A stretch of 64,000 nt of DNA from Lachnotalea sp. AF33-28 (GTDB lineage: Bacteria > Bacillota > Clostridia > Lachnospirales > Lachnospiraceae), in assembly GCF_003477885.1 (NCBI RefSeq), contig NZ_QUEE01000006.1, forward strand, positions 217,217-281,216. The letters run 5' to 3'. A model generated the notes under the pieces. That model saw only the letters and a list, made by a program, of their open reading frames with translations, did not search any database and was not told the origin of the DNA. Below, piece by piece: positions 43,562-52,157 of this stretch. Both the position numbers and the translations under genes were made by a program. The stretch's first letter is position 1; each line of letters starts with the position of its first letter.

Positions 43562-44959
43562 ATGAACTGTGATGTTGTGATTATCGGGGCTGGGCCTGCC
43601 GGTATATTTACGGCACTGGAGATGGTGAAAAACAAAAGCAGCAAAAAAATCGTGATAGTTGAAAAAGGGCGGCCGGTGGAAGAACGCAGATGTCCCAAAA
43701 ACAAGACAAAAACCTGTGTGGGCTGTAAGCCCTACTGCCATATCACCACCGGATTTTCCGGAGCCGGCGCATTTTCTGACGGAAAGCTGTCCTTAAGCTA
43801 TGAAGTGGGCGGGGCTCTGCCGGAACTGATCGGCGAAGATTTTGCCCAGGAAATGATCAATTATACGGACAAGATTTATCTGGAATTCGGAGCGGATACC
43901 CGGATAGAAGGGGTAGAAAAAAATGAGGAGATCAAGGGAATCCGTCTGCGCGCCATACAGGCAGGCTTAAAGCTGGTTGACTGTCCGATCCGCCATCTGG
44001 GTACTGAGAAAGCACAGGAGATCTATCTTGCGATTCAGAATTATCTGATCGACGCGGGGGTTGAGATCCTGTTTGGATATAACTGCAAGAATCTGATCCT
44101 GGAAAATGATTCCTGTGTGGGCGTTTTCGCAGAAAAGGCCGTCAATGCAAATGAGGGTCTGGAGATCCTGGCTAAACACACGATAGTTGCCACCGGACGG
44201 CGCGGCGCCGATTGGCTGGAGCGGCTGTGTGAGGAACATGGAATCGCCCATCAGCCGGGAACTGTGGATATCGGTGTCCGGGTGGAAGTCCGCAATGAAG
44301 TGATGGAGGCTGTCAATCAGGTACTTTATGAGTCTAAACTGATTGGCTATCCGAAACCCTTTAAGAATAAAGTCCGCACCTTCTGCCAGAATCCGGGCGG
44401 CTTTGTCAGCCAGGAAAATTATGACAATGACCTGGCTGTAGTCAATGGCCACTCTTATAAAGACCTCAAATCCAACAATACCAATCTGGCTATTCTGTGC
44501 TCGCACAATTTCAGCGATCCGTTTAACCAGCCGATCGCCTATGCGCAGAAAGTAGGGGAGCTGACCAATATGCTGGGCAACGGTCATATACTGGTGCAGC
44601 GCTTCGGCGATATTTTGGATGGCAAGCGTACCTGGCAGAAAGAGCTGGCACGCTCCAATGTAAAACCCACTCTTCCGGATGCAGTGGCAGGTGATATCAC
44701 GGCAGCCATGCCGTACCGGGCAATGATCAATATCATTAATTTTATACAGGCGGTGGAGCACGTAGTCCCGGGCTTTGCGAGCCCGGAGACTCTTCTGTAT
44801 TCACCGGAACTGAAATTTTACAGCAACCGGGTGAAAATGGATTCAGACTTCAACACAAACATTCCCGGTCTGTACTGTCTGGGTGACTCCAGCGGCTGGA
44901 CCAGGGGCCTTATGATGGCTTCTGTGATGGGCGTTTTAATGGGGCGGCGGCTGATTTAA
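43562..44959 (+). CDS. COG2509-type FAD-dependent dehydrogenase
   Basis: A 465-residue flavoprotein. It has the FAD motif VVIIGAGPAGIFTALEM, a cysteine-rich segment RRCPKNKTKTCVGCKPYC (about 46-63), then the family block TTGFSGAGAFSDGKLSL, and a C-terminal FAD motif GLYCLGDSSGWTRGLMMASVMG. This is the 'uncharacterised FAD-dependent dehydrogenase' family; its substrate is not known. AAGGAGG lies 7 bases upstream. It overlaps the convergent Rpn gene by 4 bases, leaving no room for a separate terminator. Confidence 0.85.
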   Translation: MNCDVVIIGAGPAGIFTALEMVKNKSSKKIVIVEKGRPVEERRCPKNKTKTCVGCKPYCHITTGFSGAGAFSDGKLSLSYEVGGALPELIGEDFAQEMINYTDKIYLEFGADTRIEGVEKNEEIKGIRLRAIQAGLKLVDCPIRHLGTEKAQEIYLAIQNYLIDAGVEILFGYNCKNLILENDSCVGVFAEKAVNANEGLEILAKHTIVATGRRGADWLERLCEEHGIAHQPGTVDIGVRVEVRNEVMEAVNQVLYESKLIGYPKPFKNKVRTFCQNPGGFVSQENYDNDLAVVNGHSYKDLKSNNTNLAILCSHNFSDPFNQPIAYAQKVGELTNMLGNGHILVQRFGDILDGKRTWQKELARSNVKPTLPDAVAGDITAAMPYRAMINIINFIQAVEHVVPGFASPETLLYSPELKFYSNRVKMDSDFNTNIPGLYCLGDSSGWTRGLMMASVMGVLMGRRLI

Positions 44960-46098
44960 TGCCGCCCCTCCTGAAACCATGTTTCCATATACTTTTCGGC
45001 CGCATCTTTGGACAGTGAAAACTTTTCTGCCACTTTTTCAGCAATTCTGGCTCTGGGAATGTCGAGCTCTGCATAAGCTTCAATTAACGCTTTGATTCCC
45101 TGTTCCCTGACCTGCTTTATAACCTCCTGCCTGCTGTCTTCTTTTTCACAGGAAATATGAAACTGACTGTCATATTCCGTAAGAGTTTGGCTCTCACCGC
45201 TCTGTGTGAGCCCGGCTTTCTTTACCGGCATCCATTCCTCGGCATACTTTTCGGCCGATTCATGAGACAGCGCAAATTTTTCCTGCAGTTTTTGGATGAT
45301 TCCGGCCTTCGAAATGCCCAGCTCAGCACAGGTCTCAACGAGAGCTTTCATCCCTTCCTCCAGGCCCTCCTGCCTGCTCTCTTCCTTCTCACAGGCGATA
45401 TGAAACTGTTCATCGTATTCTGTAAGGACCACTTCATTCACCTCCGCTCTGTGTGCAATCAGAAATTCCGCAAGAATCCCCTTTTCAATACAGCAGTTCA
45501 CCGCACCGTCCGCCGCGTCTTCCAGACGCGCGCCCTCATCCAGCCTCTTTCGCACCTCGTCCACAAACTGCGCATATTCCTTCAGCTTCTGACAGTGCTC
45601 CATCAGCTCCTGGTTGTGCCCGATGTTGATATTGAGCATCGTGGCTTTAAACTCCAGGCAAGGTACTAAATCGGGGTATTTCTTTGAATAGGCATCCGAG
45701 ATCTTAAGCTCCGTCCGATCCGGCTCCTCCTTAAGCCCGTTATAGAACACATAATACTGCGGCAGCGGAAGGCGGATCAGGCTGTTTCCGTAGACATTCA
45801 GTCTGTATTTGTCAATATACCTGCGGTATTCATCGGCCATATAAAACACGCCGCGCAGGGGCATATTGGGATTTTGAGTGCTCTGATGTTCGTACAGATT
45901 TAAAATATCGTCAATCAGAAACGCGGCATCGTTTTTGGTGCCCATATAGATTACATCGTCCAATGTGACGATTTCAACCTCGTCCGGATCCGTGAAGGAG
46001 CTGCCGGAAACAGCGTTATAAAGCGCAAGCAGCGCCTCCTTTTCGTGAAACACCATGCGGAATAACCGATCTTTATACTTTTTGTTCACTTTGACCAT
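44956..46098 (-). CDS. Rpn-family PD-(D/E)XK nuclease ('transposase' family) with duplicated tail
   Basis: A 380-residue protein of the recombination-promoting-nuclease group. The nuclease part (1-240) has KYKDRLFRMVFHEKEALLAL and the catalytic pattern KNDAAFLIDDILNLYEHQS (Asp, then Glu-x-Gln). The tail holds two copies of a ~75-residue unit starting TEYD(E/S)QFHI(A/S)CEKE and ending EKFxLSxxxAEKYxExW (about 237-306 and 315-378). The start at 46098 is set by AAAGGAGAG. No transposon ends are visible, so this is a domesticated or mobile-independent gene. Confidence 0.83.
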   Translation of the reverse strand: MVKVNKKYKDRLFRMVFHEKEALLALYNAVSGSSFTDPDEVEIVTLDDVIYMGTKNDAAFLIDDILNLYEHQSTQNPNMPLRGVFYMADEYRRYIDKYRLNVYGNSLIRLPLPQYYVFYNGLKEEPDRTELKISDAYSKKYPDLVPCLEFKATMLNINIGHNQELMEHCQKLKEYAQFVDEVRKRLDEGARLEDAADGAVNCCIEKGILAEFLIAHRAEVNEVVLTEYDEQFHIACEKEESRQEGLEEGMKALVETCAELGISKAGIIQKLQEKFALSHESAEKYAEEWMPVKKAGLTQSGESQTLTEYDSQFHISCEKEDSRQEVIKQVREQGIKALIEAYAELDIPRARIAEKVAEKFSLSKDAAEKYMETWFQEGRH

Positions 46099-46220
46099 CT
46101 GTAGTCTCTCCTTTATTTTACCTGAAATGTGGGCATGAAGCAAGGGCGCAGCTGATAAAACTGCTAAACTTAGAACAGTAACCATAAAAATTCGTGGATG
46201 GATCGCGATCCCCCCTTATC

Positions 46221-46325
46221 TCACCGGCTGATATCCGGTGCTTATTCGTTTAGTAAGAGCCAGGTGCATGTCTGCAAAGCTAGCCGTAGGGTCCACTACG
46301 CCGTCGCTTTGCAGACGCACACCTG
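46221..46325. repeat. Intergenic palindromes between Rpn and T7SS genes
   Basis: CACCGG/CCGGTG hairpin at about 46221-46239. A larger imperfect inverted repeat has arms 46261-46280 and 46306-46325 (17 of 20 positions match; both contain TCTGCAAAGC or its complement), with CGTAG/CTACG inside. The rest of 46326-46640 has a TCAGGAG-AAAG-CTCCTGA hairpin near 46532-46549; I recognise nothing else in it. Confidence 0.55.
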
Positions 46326-46644
46326 ACGCAGATATCACGCACACTATGCACAGTTATTTACGCAATGCTGTACTAGTGTACTGACACGTTGATAAAAGCA
46401 GACAGTATGTGTGCACTCTTAAGTGCCGCAATATAGGGGGAAAAGTGTTAAAAGAATTAAAAGGTCTGAGAAATCCCCCACCAGTATTGCAAGTTTAATG
46501 GGAATCAGTCGGCTGGAAACTGCCGCGTGGTTCAGGAGAAAGCTCCTGATAAGAAATGTGAATTAACAATACCACACTTTGGCTTAGATAGCAAGCAGTT
46601 ATTTACAGCGGTTAATCAAACCTCAGAAAAAAATTAAAAAATGC

Positions 46645-46673
46645 TTGCATATTTACAAGTTGTCTGCTATACT
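46645..46673 (+). promoter_or_regulatory. Promoter of the T7SS locus
   Basis: TTGCAT (46645-46650) and TATACT (46668-46673) with 17-base spacing and an extended -10 (TGC before TATACT). Transcription would start near 46680, leaving a ~90-base leader before the TTG start of the EssC-like gene. Confidence 0.7.
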
Positions 46674-46769
46674 GATTTTCACATTTCAACAAGTCTTCCA
46701 AATTCCTGGAAGCAAATCCCCTTAAGTTATCAATATAATCAAGATTGCACGGATCAGAAGGAGCAGATT

Positions 46770-49700
46770 TTGAAAATTACTCTGTTTGGCGGAAATTCCA
46801 TGCGCTGTATTCATCTTCCGGACAGGATTCAGGGAAGGTATACGCTGCAGGATCCGCTTTTGGATGCGCCGCAGGAGTGCCTGCTTCGGGCGGAGGCGGA
46901 CGGGGTTCATTGGGTGCTTTATGCCGGCAGCGGTGAAACTGTGCGCGGCAGACATACCGGATGGGAAACATCTGTTATGCTGTTCCCGGAATGCCTGTAT
47001 GAGGTAAAGGACAGCCGGCAGAATACCCGGTATTATGTATTGACGGAAACTGTAACTGAAAATGCACAGTTATTTAAACGATATGCGGTGGCTGATAAAC
47101 AGGAGCTGTCTATAGGCAGGAGCCGCAGCAATCAGATCTGTTTCCCGAACCCGCTTGTATCAGGAAAGCATCTGCTGCTGCAGTATGGGGGCGGCAAATG
47201 GAGTATGAAGGATCTGGACAGCGCAAACGGAACCTATGTGAACGGAAAACGATGTGAACAACAGGCTCTGGAGTTCGGGGACTGCATATTTGTCATGGGT
47301 ATGAAGATCATAGTGGGAGCTGGCTTTCTGGCTGTAAACAGGCCCGAGCAAGTGATCACGCTGCTGGATGAATACAGCCAGGGAGATTTGACCGAGCCCA
47401 TACTGCCACAGTGGCAGCGTCTGCACCATTTTCACAGAAGCCCCTGTTTTCTTACAGGGCCGGAACCGGTGTCAGTGACGCTTGAGGCGCCACCGGCCTG
47501 TGTAAGTCAGAAGAATTCTCCGTTGCTATCGACCGTAGGACCTGCAATCACCATGGGTACAGCATCCTTTGCCATGCTGGCGCTGACTGCCTCGGGAGAA
47601 GGAGATCCATCCGGCCGGGCGCTTTTGATGGGGGCGGTTATGGCCAGCAGCATACTGGTATCAGGCATGCTGTGGCCAGCGTTCGGCCTGCGCTATGAGA
47701 AGAAAAGGGCGCACAGAGAGGAAGCAGAGAGACGGCGCAGCTATCTTGCCTATCTGGATCGGATGATGCGGGAGATTGCGGCGGACTGCGAGGCGCAGGA
47801 AGTGCGGCTTAGAGAACTTTATCCGAATACTAGGGAGTGCCGGCGCAGAGCGATGGAGGATACAGAGGCTCTGTGGGAGCGGGAACCTTCCGGCGAGGCG
47901 TTTCTGACCCTCCGGCTTGGGACCGGCAGCATACCGCTTTTGGGAACAATTCACCTGCCTTTACAAAGGTTCACTGTCGAACGGGATGTTCTGACGGAGG
48001 AAGTATACAGGCTCTTTCAGGAACCGCCGGCGCTGAAAGAAGTGCCGGTCTGCTGTTCGTTAAAGGCGTACCGCATGCTTGGCATTATATGCCCGCAGCG
48101 TGAGAAATCCGTGGCATTTCTTCAGACGCTGGTGCTTCAGCTCACAACGCTGCATGGGTATGATGAGCTGAAAATTGCTCTGTGGTATCCGCAAGGGGAG
48201 GAAGAACTGTGGAAATGGGCCGGATTGCTGCCGCACATCTGGGACAGCGGGCGGGAGCGGCGCTATCTGGCTTCCGGCAGTGAATACCGGATATTGCTGT
48301 CGGATCTCGCGGAAGCGATTGCCAATCAGGACGGCCGGGAACATCCTGTTTATTATGTGCTGGCTGTGGCAGGGATGCTGCCTGCAGGCGCTGCAGAAAG
48401 CGTCTGTGCGCTGCTGGCAAAAGAGCGGGTCAGTGTTCTTGTGCTGGGGAAGAGCCGGGGGGACCTGCCACGGTCCTGCGATGCGGCGGCGGAGCTCGAC
48501 GGCGGCCAGGGGTGTCTGTATCTGAAAGATTGTCCTAAGCGGCCGCAGATCTTCAGACTGGATGAGGAGGATGACGGTGATGACCGTAAAACGCCTGGAA
48601 TATGGGCGGTCTGCATGGCGAATCTGCAGTTGGAGACAGATCAGGCATGTAAGGCGCTTCCGGAAGCAAAAAGTATCTTTGAGTTATTTTCTGTAGACAG
48701 GGCCAGCTATCTCAATTCGGATGTGAGATGGAGCAGAAACCGTCCCTTCCTGTCCCTTAAGACACCGATCGGGGTCGGAGCGGGCGGAAAGCTTATGTAT
48801 CTGGATTTACATGAAAAGGCCCACGGTCCCCACGGCCTGATTGCCGGCATGACAGGGTCGGGAAAGAGTGAATTTTTGTATACATTGATTCTATCGCTGG
48901 CAATCAATTTCCATCCGCATGAAGCAGCCGTCCTATTGATTGATTATAAGGGAGGCGGTCTGGCCGGGAGCTTTGAAAAGGAGGGGATGAGACTGCCGCA
49001 TCTGGCGGGTACTGTGACGAATCTGGACGGCTCCAGCGTGAAGCGGGCGCTGATATCATTGCAGAGCGAATTGACCAGAAGGCAGCGGCTGTTTAAGGAG
49101 GCGGGGCAAAGAAACGGGGAAGGCTCGGTGGATATTTACAGGTATCAGGAAATGGTCCGGGAGCAGCTGGCCATGGAGCCGATCCCGCATCTGTTTGTTA
49201 TCGCTGATGAGTTCGCAGAATTAAAGACGCAGCATCCGGAGTTTATGGAACAGCTGATCAGTGCGGCCCGGATCGGCAGAAGCCTGGGAATCCATCTGAT
49301 TTTAGCAACACAGAAGCCGTCCGGCATTGTGGATGATCAGATCTGGAGCAACAGCCGCTTTCGAATCTGTTTTAAAGTGCAGGAGAAGAGCGATAGCATG
49401 GATGTGCTCAAAACGTCCGAAGCGGCTTATCTGAAACATGCGGGAAGATTCTATATGCAGGTGGGGATGGAGTTGTGTGAGATGGGGCAGTCCGGATGGA
49501 GCCGGTGCAGTGCTTCCCGGGAACTAAACAGGCAGATAAGGGCATCGCACTGCCGGGCGGTAGAACGGTCCGGACGCACTGTTGCTGCATATACGGCCGG
49601 TGAGACCGCCGGTCCGGCTACCCGTCCGACACAGGCGGATGCGGTACTTGAATATCTTGCGGATTTGGCCGTTAAGGAGAAAATTACACCGATCTGCCTT

Positions 49701-51176
49701 TGGCAGCCTCCGCTGCCAGGCGTGATATGGATGGAGGAGCTGGCAGAAAAGTATGGAGTGCGCAGGAACACTGCACAAAAGCTTGCGCCTCTGGCGGGAG
49801 AGCTGGATGACCCTGCGTCCCAGTGTAAACGGCCCTTTTTCGTCCCCCTGGAAGACTCGGGGAATGTGCTGCTGTACGGCCGGCCCGGCAGCGGCAGAAA
49901 GACTTTTCTTCACACCCTGATCTATTCTATGATAAACCAGTATGGCAGCAAAAGCCTCCATCTCTATCTGATGGATTTGGAGACGGTGGGAATGCGCTGT
50001 TGGCTTGACGCGCCTCAGGTAGGCGGTTTGATCGGAGCAGGACAGACGGAAAAAGCCCATGCGCTCATAGAAATGCTGAAAAAAGAGCTCGTATACAGGC
50101 AGAATGAGGAGGATAAACAGGAACGGTGCAGAATAGTGACATTGATCCATAGCTGTGAACTGCTTTTGGAAAATTTTCCGGAATTAGAGGAAGAACTGGT
50201 GCGGCTTTTTCGCAGCGGCCCGCGTTATGGCATTTATTTTGTGATGTCCGCAACAGGAAGCACGGTAAAATGGGGAATTGCGCAGTACTTTCCGGAGAAA
50301 TATTCGCTGCTGCAAAACGAGGAAAGTGATTATACCACAGTGTTCGGAAGCACGGACGGTATTTATCCGGCCGGATTTGCGGGACGCGGTATTGTAAGAA
50401 GAGAACGGGTGATGGAATTTCATACGGCAGTTTTTGGCATGCGCGGCATAGACCGGGAGATAGAAGAAACCGTATGGAGATGCCAGAAGGAAAATGAAGG
50501 GGCGCGTGCTCCTGCCTTAAAGGTGATGCCGGAACGGGTGGATCCCGCTTATATGAGGGGTAATATGCCAGGACAAGGACTTCTGCCTGCCGGTGTCAGC
50601 CAGGCAGCGATAAAAACAGTTGGATGGGATGCATTTAAATACGGAATTATGCCCGTATGCGGCAGAGATGCAGCGTGTATCAGAGATTTTTTCGAGGCAC
50701 TTGTTCAGACACTCACAGGATGGGATGGGCTGGAGGTGGAAGCCCTTTTTATGTCCGGAAGTGGCGCCGGGGCGGATGAAAGGCTGGATACTGTCTGCGG
50801 ATGTGTGGCGGAAGAACGCGTCATACGCAGACTATGCCTGATACCGGACTGGGAAGCATTCTGCGCTGAATGGAAGGAAGAGCAGCTGGAGAGAATGAGG
50901 CGAAGCCTCCTGTCGGCGGGAAAAAATCGGAGTTTCGTGATTGGATTTACTGACGGACTGACATCCGTGCGCATGGAGGAGTGGTATCGCAGCAGAGTTA
51001 AGAAGGGCTGCGGTATCTGGCTGGGCAGCGGCTTTATGGAACAGTTTCTGCTGCTGCCGTCTGAAAGCAGGGCAGAGTGGTACCGGCCAATCCCGGATGA
51101 CTTTGGCTATCTTCTTTGTGAGGGTAAAACGTCATATATAAAAGTGCTCCACTGCCATACCTGGTATAGCAGCTAA
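46770..51176 (+). CDS. essC: EssC/YukB-like FtsK/SpoIIIE ATPase of a type VII secretion system
   Basis: Membrane motor that selects and exports WXG100-type substrates. The 1468-residue protein (S. aureus EssC is of similar size) has an N-terminal FHA-like segment, a clear FHA domain (about 112-170; SIGRSRSNQICF, VSGKH, SANGTYVNGK), two membrane helices (about 251-307), and FtsK-type ATPase domains. The first full P-loop is GMTGSGKSEF (Lys699) with LFVIADEFAEL as Walker B; the second is GRPGSGRKT (Lys1044). The third C-terminal domain has no P-loop. TTG at 46770 with AAGGAG is preferred; an ATG at 46641 lies upstream of the likely transcription start. Confidence 0.9.
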   Translation: MKITLFGGNSMRCIHLPDRIQGRYTLQDPLLDAPQECLLRAEADGVHWVLYAGSGETVRGRHTGWETSVMLFPECLYEVKDSRQNTRYYVLTETVTENAQLFKRYAVADKQELSIGRSRSNQICFPNPLVSGKHLLLQYGGGKWSMKDLDSANGTYVNGKRCEQQALEFGDCIFVMGMKIIVGAGFLAVNRPEQVITLLDEYSQGDLTEPILPQWQRLHHFHRSPCFLTGPEPVSVTLEAPPACVSQKNSPLLSTVGPAITMGTASFAMLALTASGEGDPSGRALLMGAVMASSILVSGMLWPAFGLRYEKKRAHREEAERRRSYLAYLDRMMREIAADCEAQEVRLRELYPNTRECRRRAMEDTEALWEREPSGEAFLTLRLGTGSIPLLGTIHLPLQRFTVERDVLTEEVYRLFQEPPALKEVPVCCSLKAYRMLGIICPQREKSVAFLQTLVLQLTTLHGYDELKIALWYPQGEEELWKWAGLLPHIWDSGRERRYLASGSEYRILLSDLAEAIANQDGREHPVYYVLAVAGMLPAGAAESVCALLAKERVSVLVLGKSRGDLPRSCDAAAELDGGQGCLYLKDCPKRPQIFRLDEEDDGDDRKTPGIWAVCMANLQLETDQACKALPEAKSIFELFSVDRASYLNSDVRWSRNRPFLSLKTPIGVGAGGKLMYLDLHEKAHGPHGLIAGMTGSGKSEFLYTLILSLAINFHPHEAAVLLIDYKGGGLAGSFEKEGMRLPHLAGTVTNLDGSSVKRALISLQSELTRRQRLFKEAGQRNGEGSVDIYRYQEMVREQLAMEPIPHLFVIADEFAELKTQHPEFMEQLISAARIGRSLGIHLILATQKPSGIVDDQIWSNSRFRICFKVQEKSDSMDVLKTSEAAYLKHAGRFYMQVGMELCEMGQSGWSRCSASRELNRQIRASHCRAVERSGRTVAAYTAGETAGPATRPTQADAVLEYLADLAVKEKITPICLWQPPLPGVIWMEELAEKYGVRRNTAQKLAPLAGELDDPASQCKRPFFVPLEDSGNVLLYGRPGSGRKTFLHTLIYSMINQYGSKSLHLYLMDLETVGMRCWLDAPQVGGLIGAGQTEKAHALIEMLKKELVYRQNEEDKQERCRIVTLIHSCELLLENFPELEEELVRLFRSGPRYGIYFVMSATGSTVKWGIAQYFPEKYSLLQNEESDYTTVFGSTDGIYPAGFAGRGIVRRERVMEFHTAVFGMRGIDREIEETVWRCQKENEGARAPALKVMPERVDPAYMRGNMPGQGLLPAGVSQAAIKTVGWDAFKYGIMPVCGRDAACIRDFFEALVQTLTGWDGLEVEALFMSGSGAGADERLDTVCGCVAEERVIRRLCLIPDWEAFCAEWKEEQLERMRRSLLSAGKNRSFVIGFTDGLTSVRMEEWYRSRVKKGCGIWLGSGFMEQFLLLPSESRAEWYRPIPDDFGYLLCEGKTSYIKVLHCHTWYSS

Positions 51177-51201
51177 GCTGGGAAAATTGCAGGAGAACGG
51201 G

Positions 51202-51474
51202 ATGCTGCAGGAGAAAATGTTGTTGCGGGAAGAAGAGATTTTGGTGGAATTATATGTGCCGGCTGCCGGGCAGGAATGGGATGTATGGATTCCTGCCGGC
51301 CGGACGGTGAAGGAATTGGAGAAAGAATTGGGGATACTCGTAGAGAGACTCGATCCGGGAAATATATCCTGCGAGGGGAGCCTGCTTGTGAACCGCGATA
51401 CGGGTATGCCATATCCAAGTGGGAAATTGGCGTATGAAGTATTCAGAAACGGAAGCAGGCTGATGATCGTTTGA
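51202..51474 (+). CDS. YukD/EsaB-like ubiquitin-fold protein
   Basis: A 90-residue protein with a predicted beta-grasp fold: ILVELYVPAAGQEWDVWIP, then a helix TVKELEKELGILVERL, and short strands to RNGSRLMIV. Size, pattern and position between EssC and WXG100 genes fit YukD/EsaB, a small cytosolic T7SS component. The start at 51202 has AGGAGA 5 bases upstream; a TTG at 51187 and ATG at 51217 are less well placed. Confidence 0.72.
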   Translation: MLQEKMLLREEEILVELYVPAAGQEWDVWIPAGRTVKELEKELGILVERLDPGNISCEGSLLVNRDTGMPYPSGKLAYEVFRNGSRLMIV

Positions 51475-51492
51475 TGAGATGGGAGGTAAGGG

Positions 51493-51792
51493 ATGAAAAC
51501 AATCAGTGTAACGCCGTCGGTACTGGAACATACGGGAAGGGAAATCGGCGAGGAAGCGGATGGGTATAAGCGTCTGTATGAGCGGCTTTTCGCGGAAGTG
51601 GAAACGATGGAACAGGTTTGGCAGGGCAAGGACAATGTGGCATTTACACAGCAGATAACAGGATTTCGGAATGACTTTCAGCAGATGGAAGGGATCATGC
51701 GGGATTATGCGGATTTTTTGTTTCGCAGCGCATCGGTTTACAGAAAAACTCAGGAAGATATTGCGGCGCAGGTAAGGCGTCTTGTTCACTGA
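51493..51792 (+). CDS. WXG100-family protein (EsxA-like), first copy
   Basis: A 99-residue helical-hairpin protein, the typical T7SS substrate and partner. The hallmark WQG turn is in VETMEQVWQGKDNVAFTQQI (about residue 43), between two long helices. Small, no signal peptide, as in the family. GGGAGG lies upstream. The C-terminus ends EDIAAQVRRLVH, without an obvious YxxxD/E export signal of the mycobacterial type. Confidence 0.88.
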   Translation: MKTISVTPSVLEHTGREIGEEADGYKRLYERLFAEVETMEQVWQGKDNVAFTQQITGFRNDFQQMEGIMRDYADFLFRSASVYRKTQEDIAAQVRRLVH

Positions 51793-51830
51793 CAGATTTC
51801 TGGCACAGTCCGGAGAAGGGAGCATCACTC

Positions 51831-52124
51831 ATGACAGAGGATGGAAAGATACTTATATCGGTAGACGAGGTGGAAAGAACGGCCGGATCGATCCGCAGCC
51901 TGAACGGCATGCTCTGTGATCAGCTGGCGGAGATGAAGCACAGGGTAGAGGCGCTGGCCGGTTCGTGGCAGAGCGAGGCGGGAGATGCCCTGCAGAGCCG
52001 ATTCCGGCAGTTTTCACAGAGATTTGATGACTACGAAAGAGTGGTGGAAGCTTATGCTGCGTTTCTGGAGCGAACGGCGATGAGCTATCGGGAAGCAGAA
52101 GCTTTGATGAAAAAGGTACTGTAA
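51831..52124 (+). CDS. WXG100-family protein, second copy (WQS variant)
   Basis: A 97-residue helical-hairpin protein. The turn reads ALAGSWQSEAGDALQSRF, so the Gly of WXG is Ser. Low sequence similarity to the first copy suggests distinct partners rather than a recent duplication. It lies 38 bases after it in the same operon. The pair may form a heterodimer as EsxA/EsxB do (inference). Confidence 0.85.
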   Translation: MTEDGKILISVDEVERTAGSIRSLNGMLCDQLAEMKHRVEALAGSWQSEAGDALQSRFRQFSQRFDDYERVVEAYAAFLERTAMSYREAEALMKKVL

Positions 52125-52157
52125 ACAGATGAACTTTTGGCCGGTACGGAGGGAACT

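Noticed and set aside
44956..46098. Insertion sequence suggested by the 'transposase' label of the Rpn family
   Set aside because: No terminal inverted repeats or target duplication flank the gene; the family name is historical.
46641..46769. N-terminal extension of the EssC-like protein from ATG 46641
   Set aside because: No ribosome site, and a strong promoter lies inside it; TTG 46770 with AAGGAG is better.
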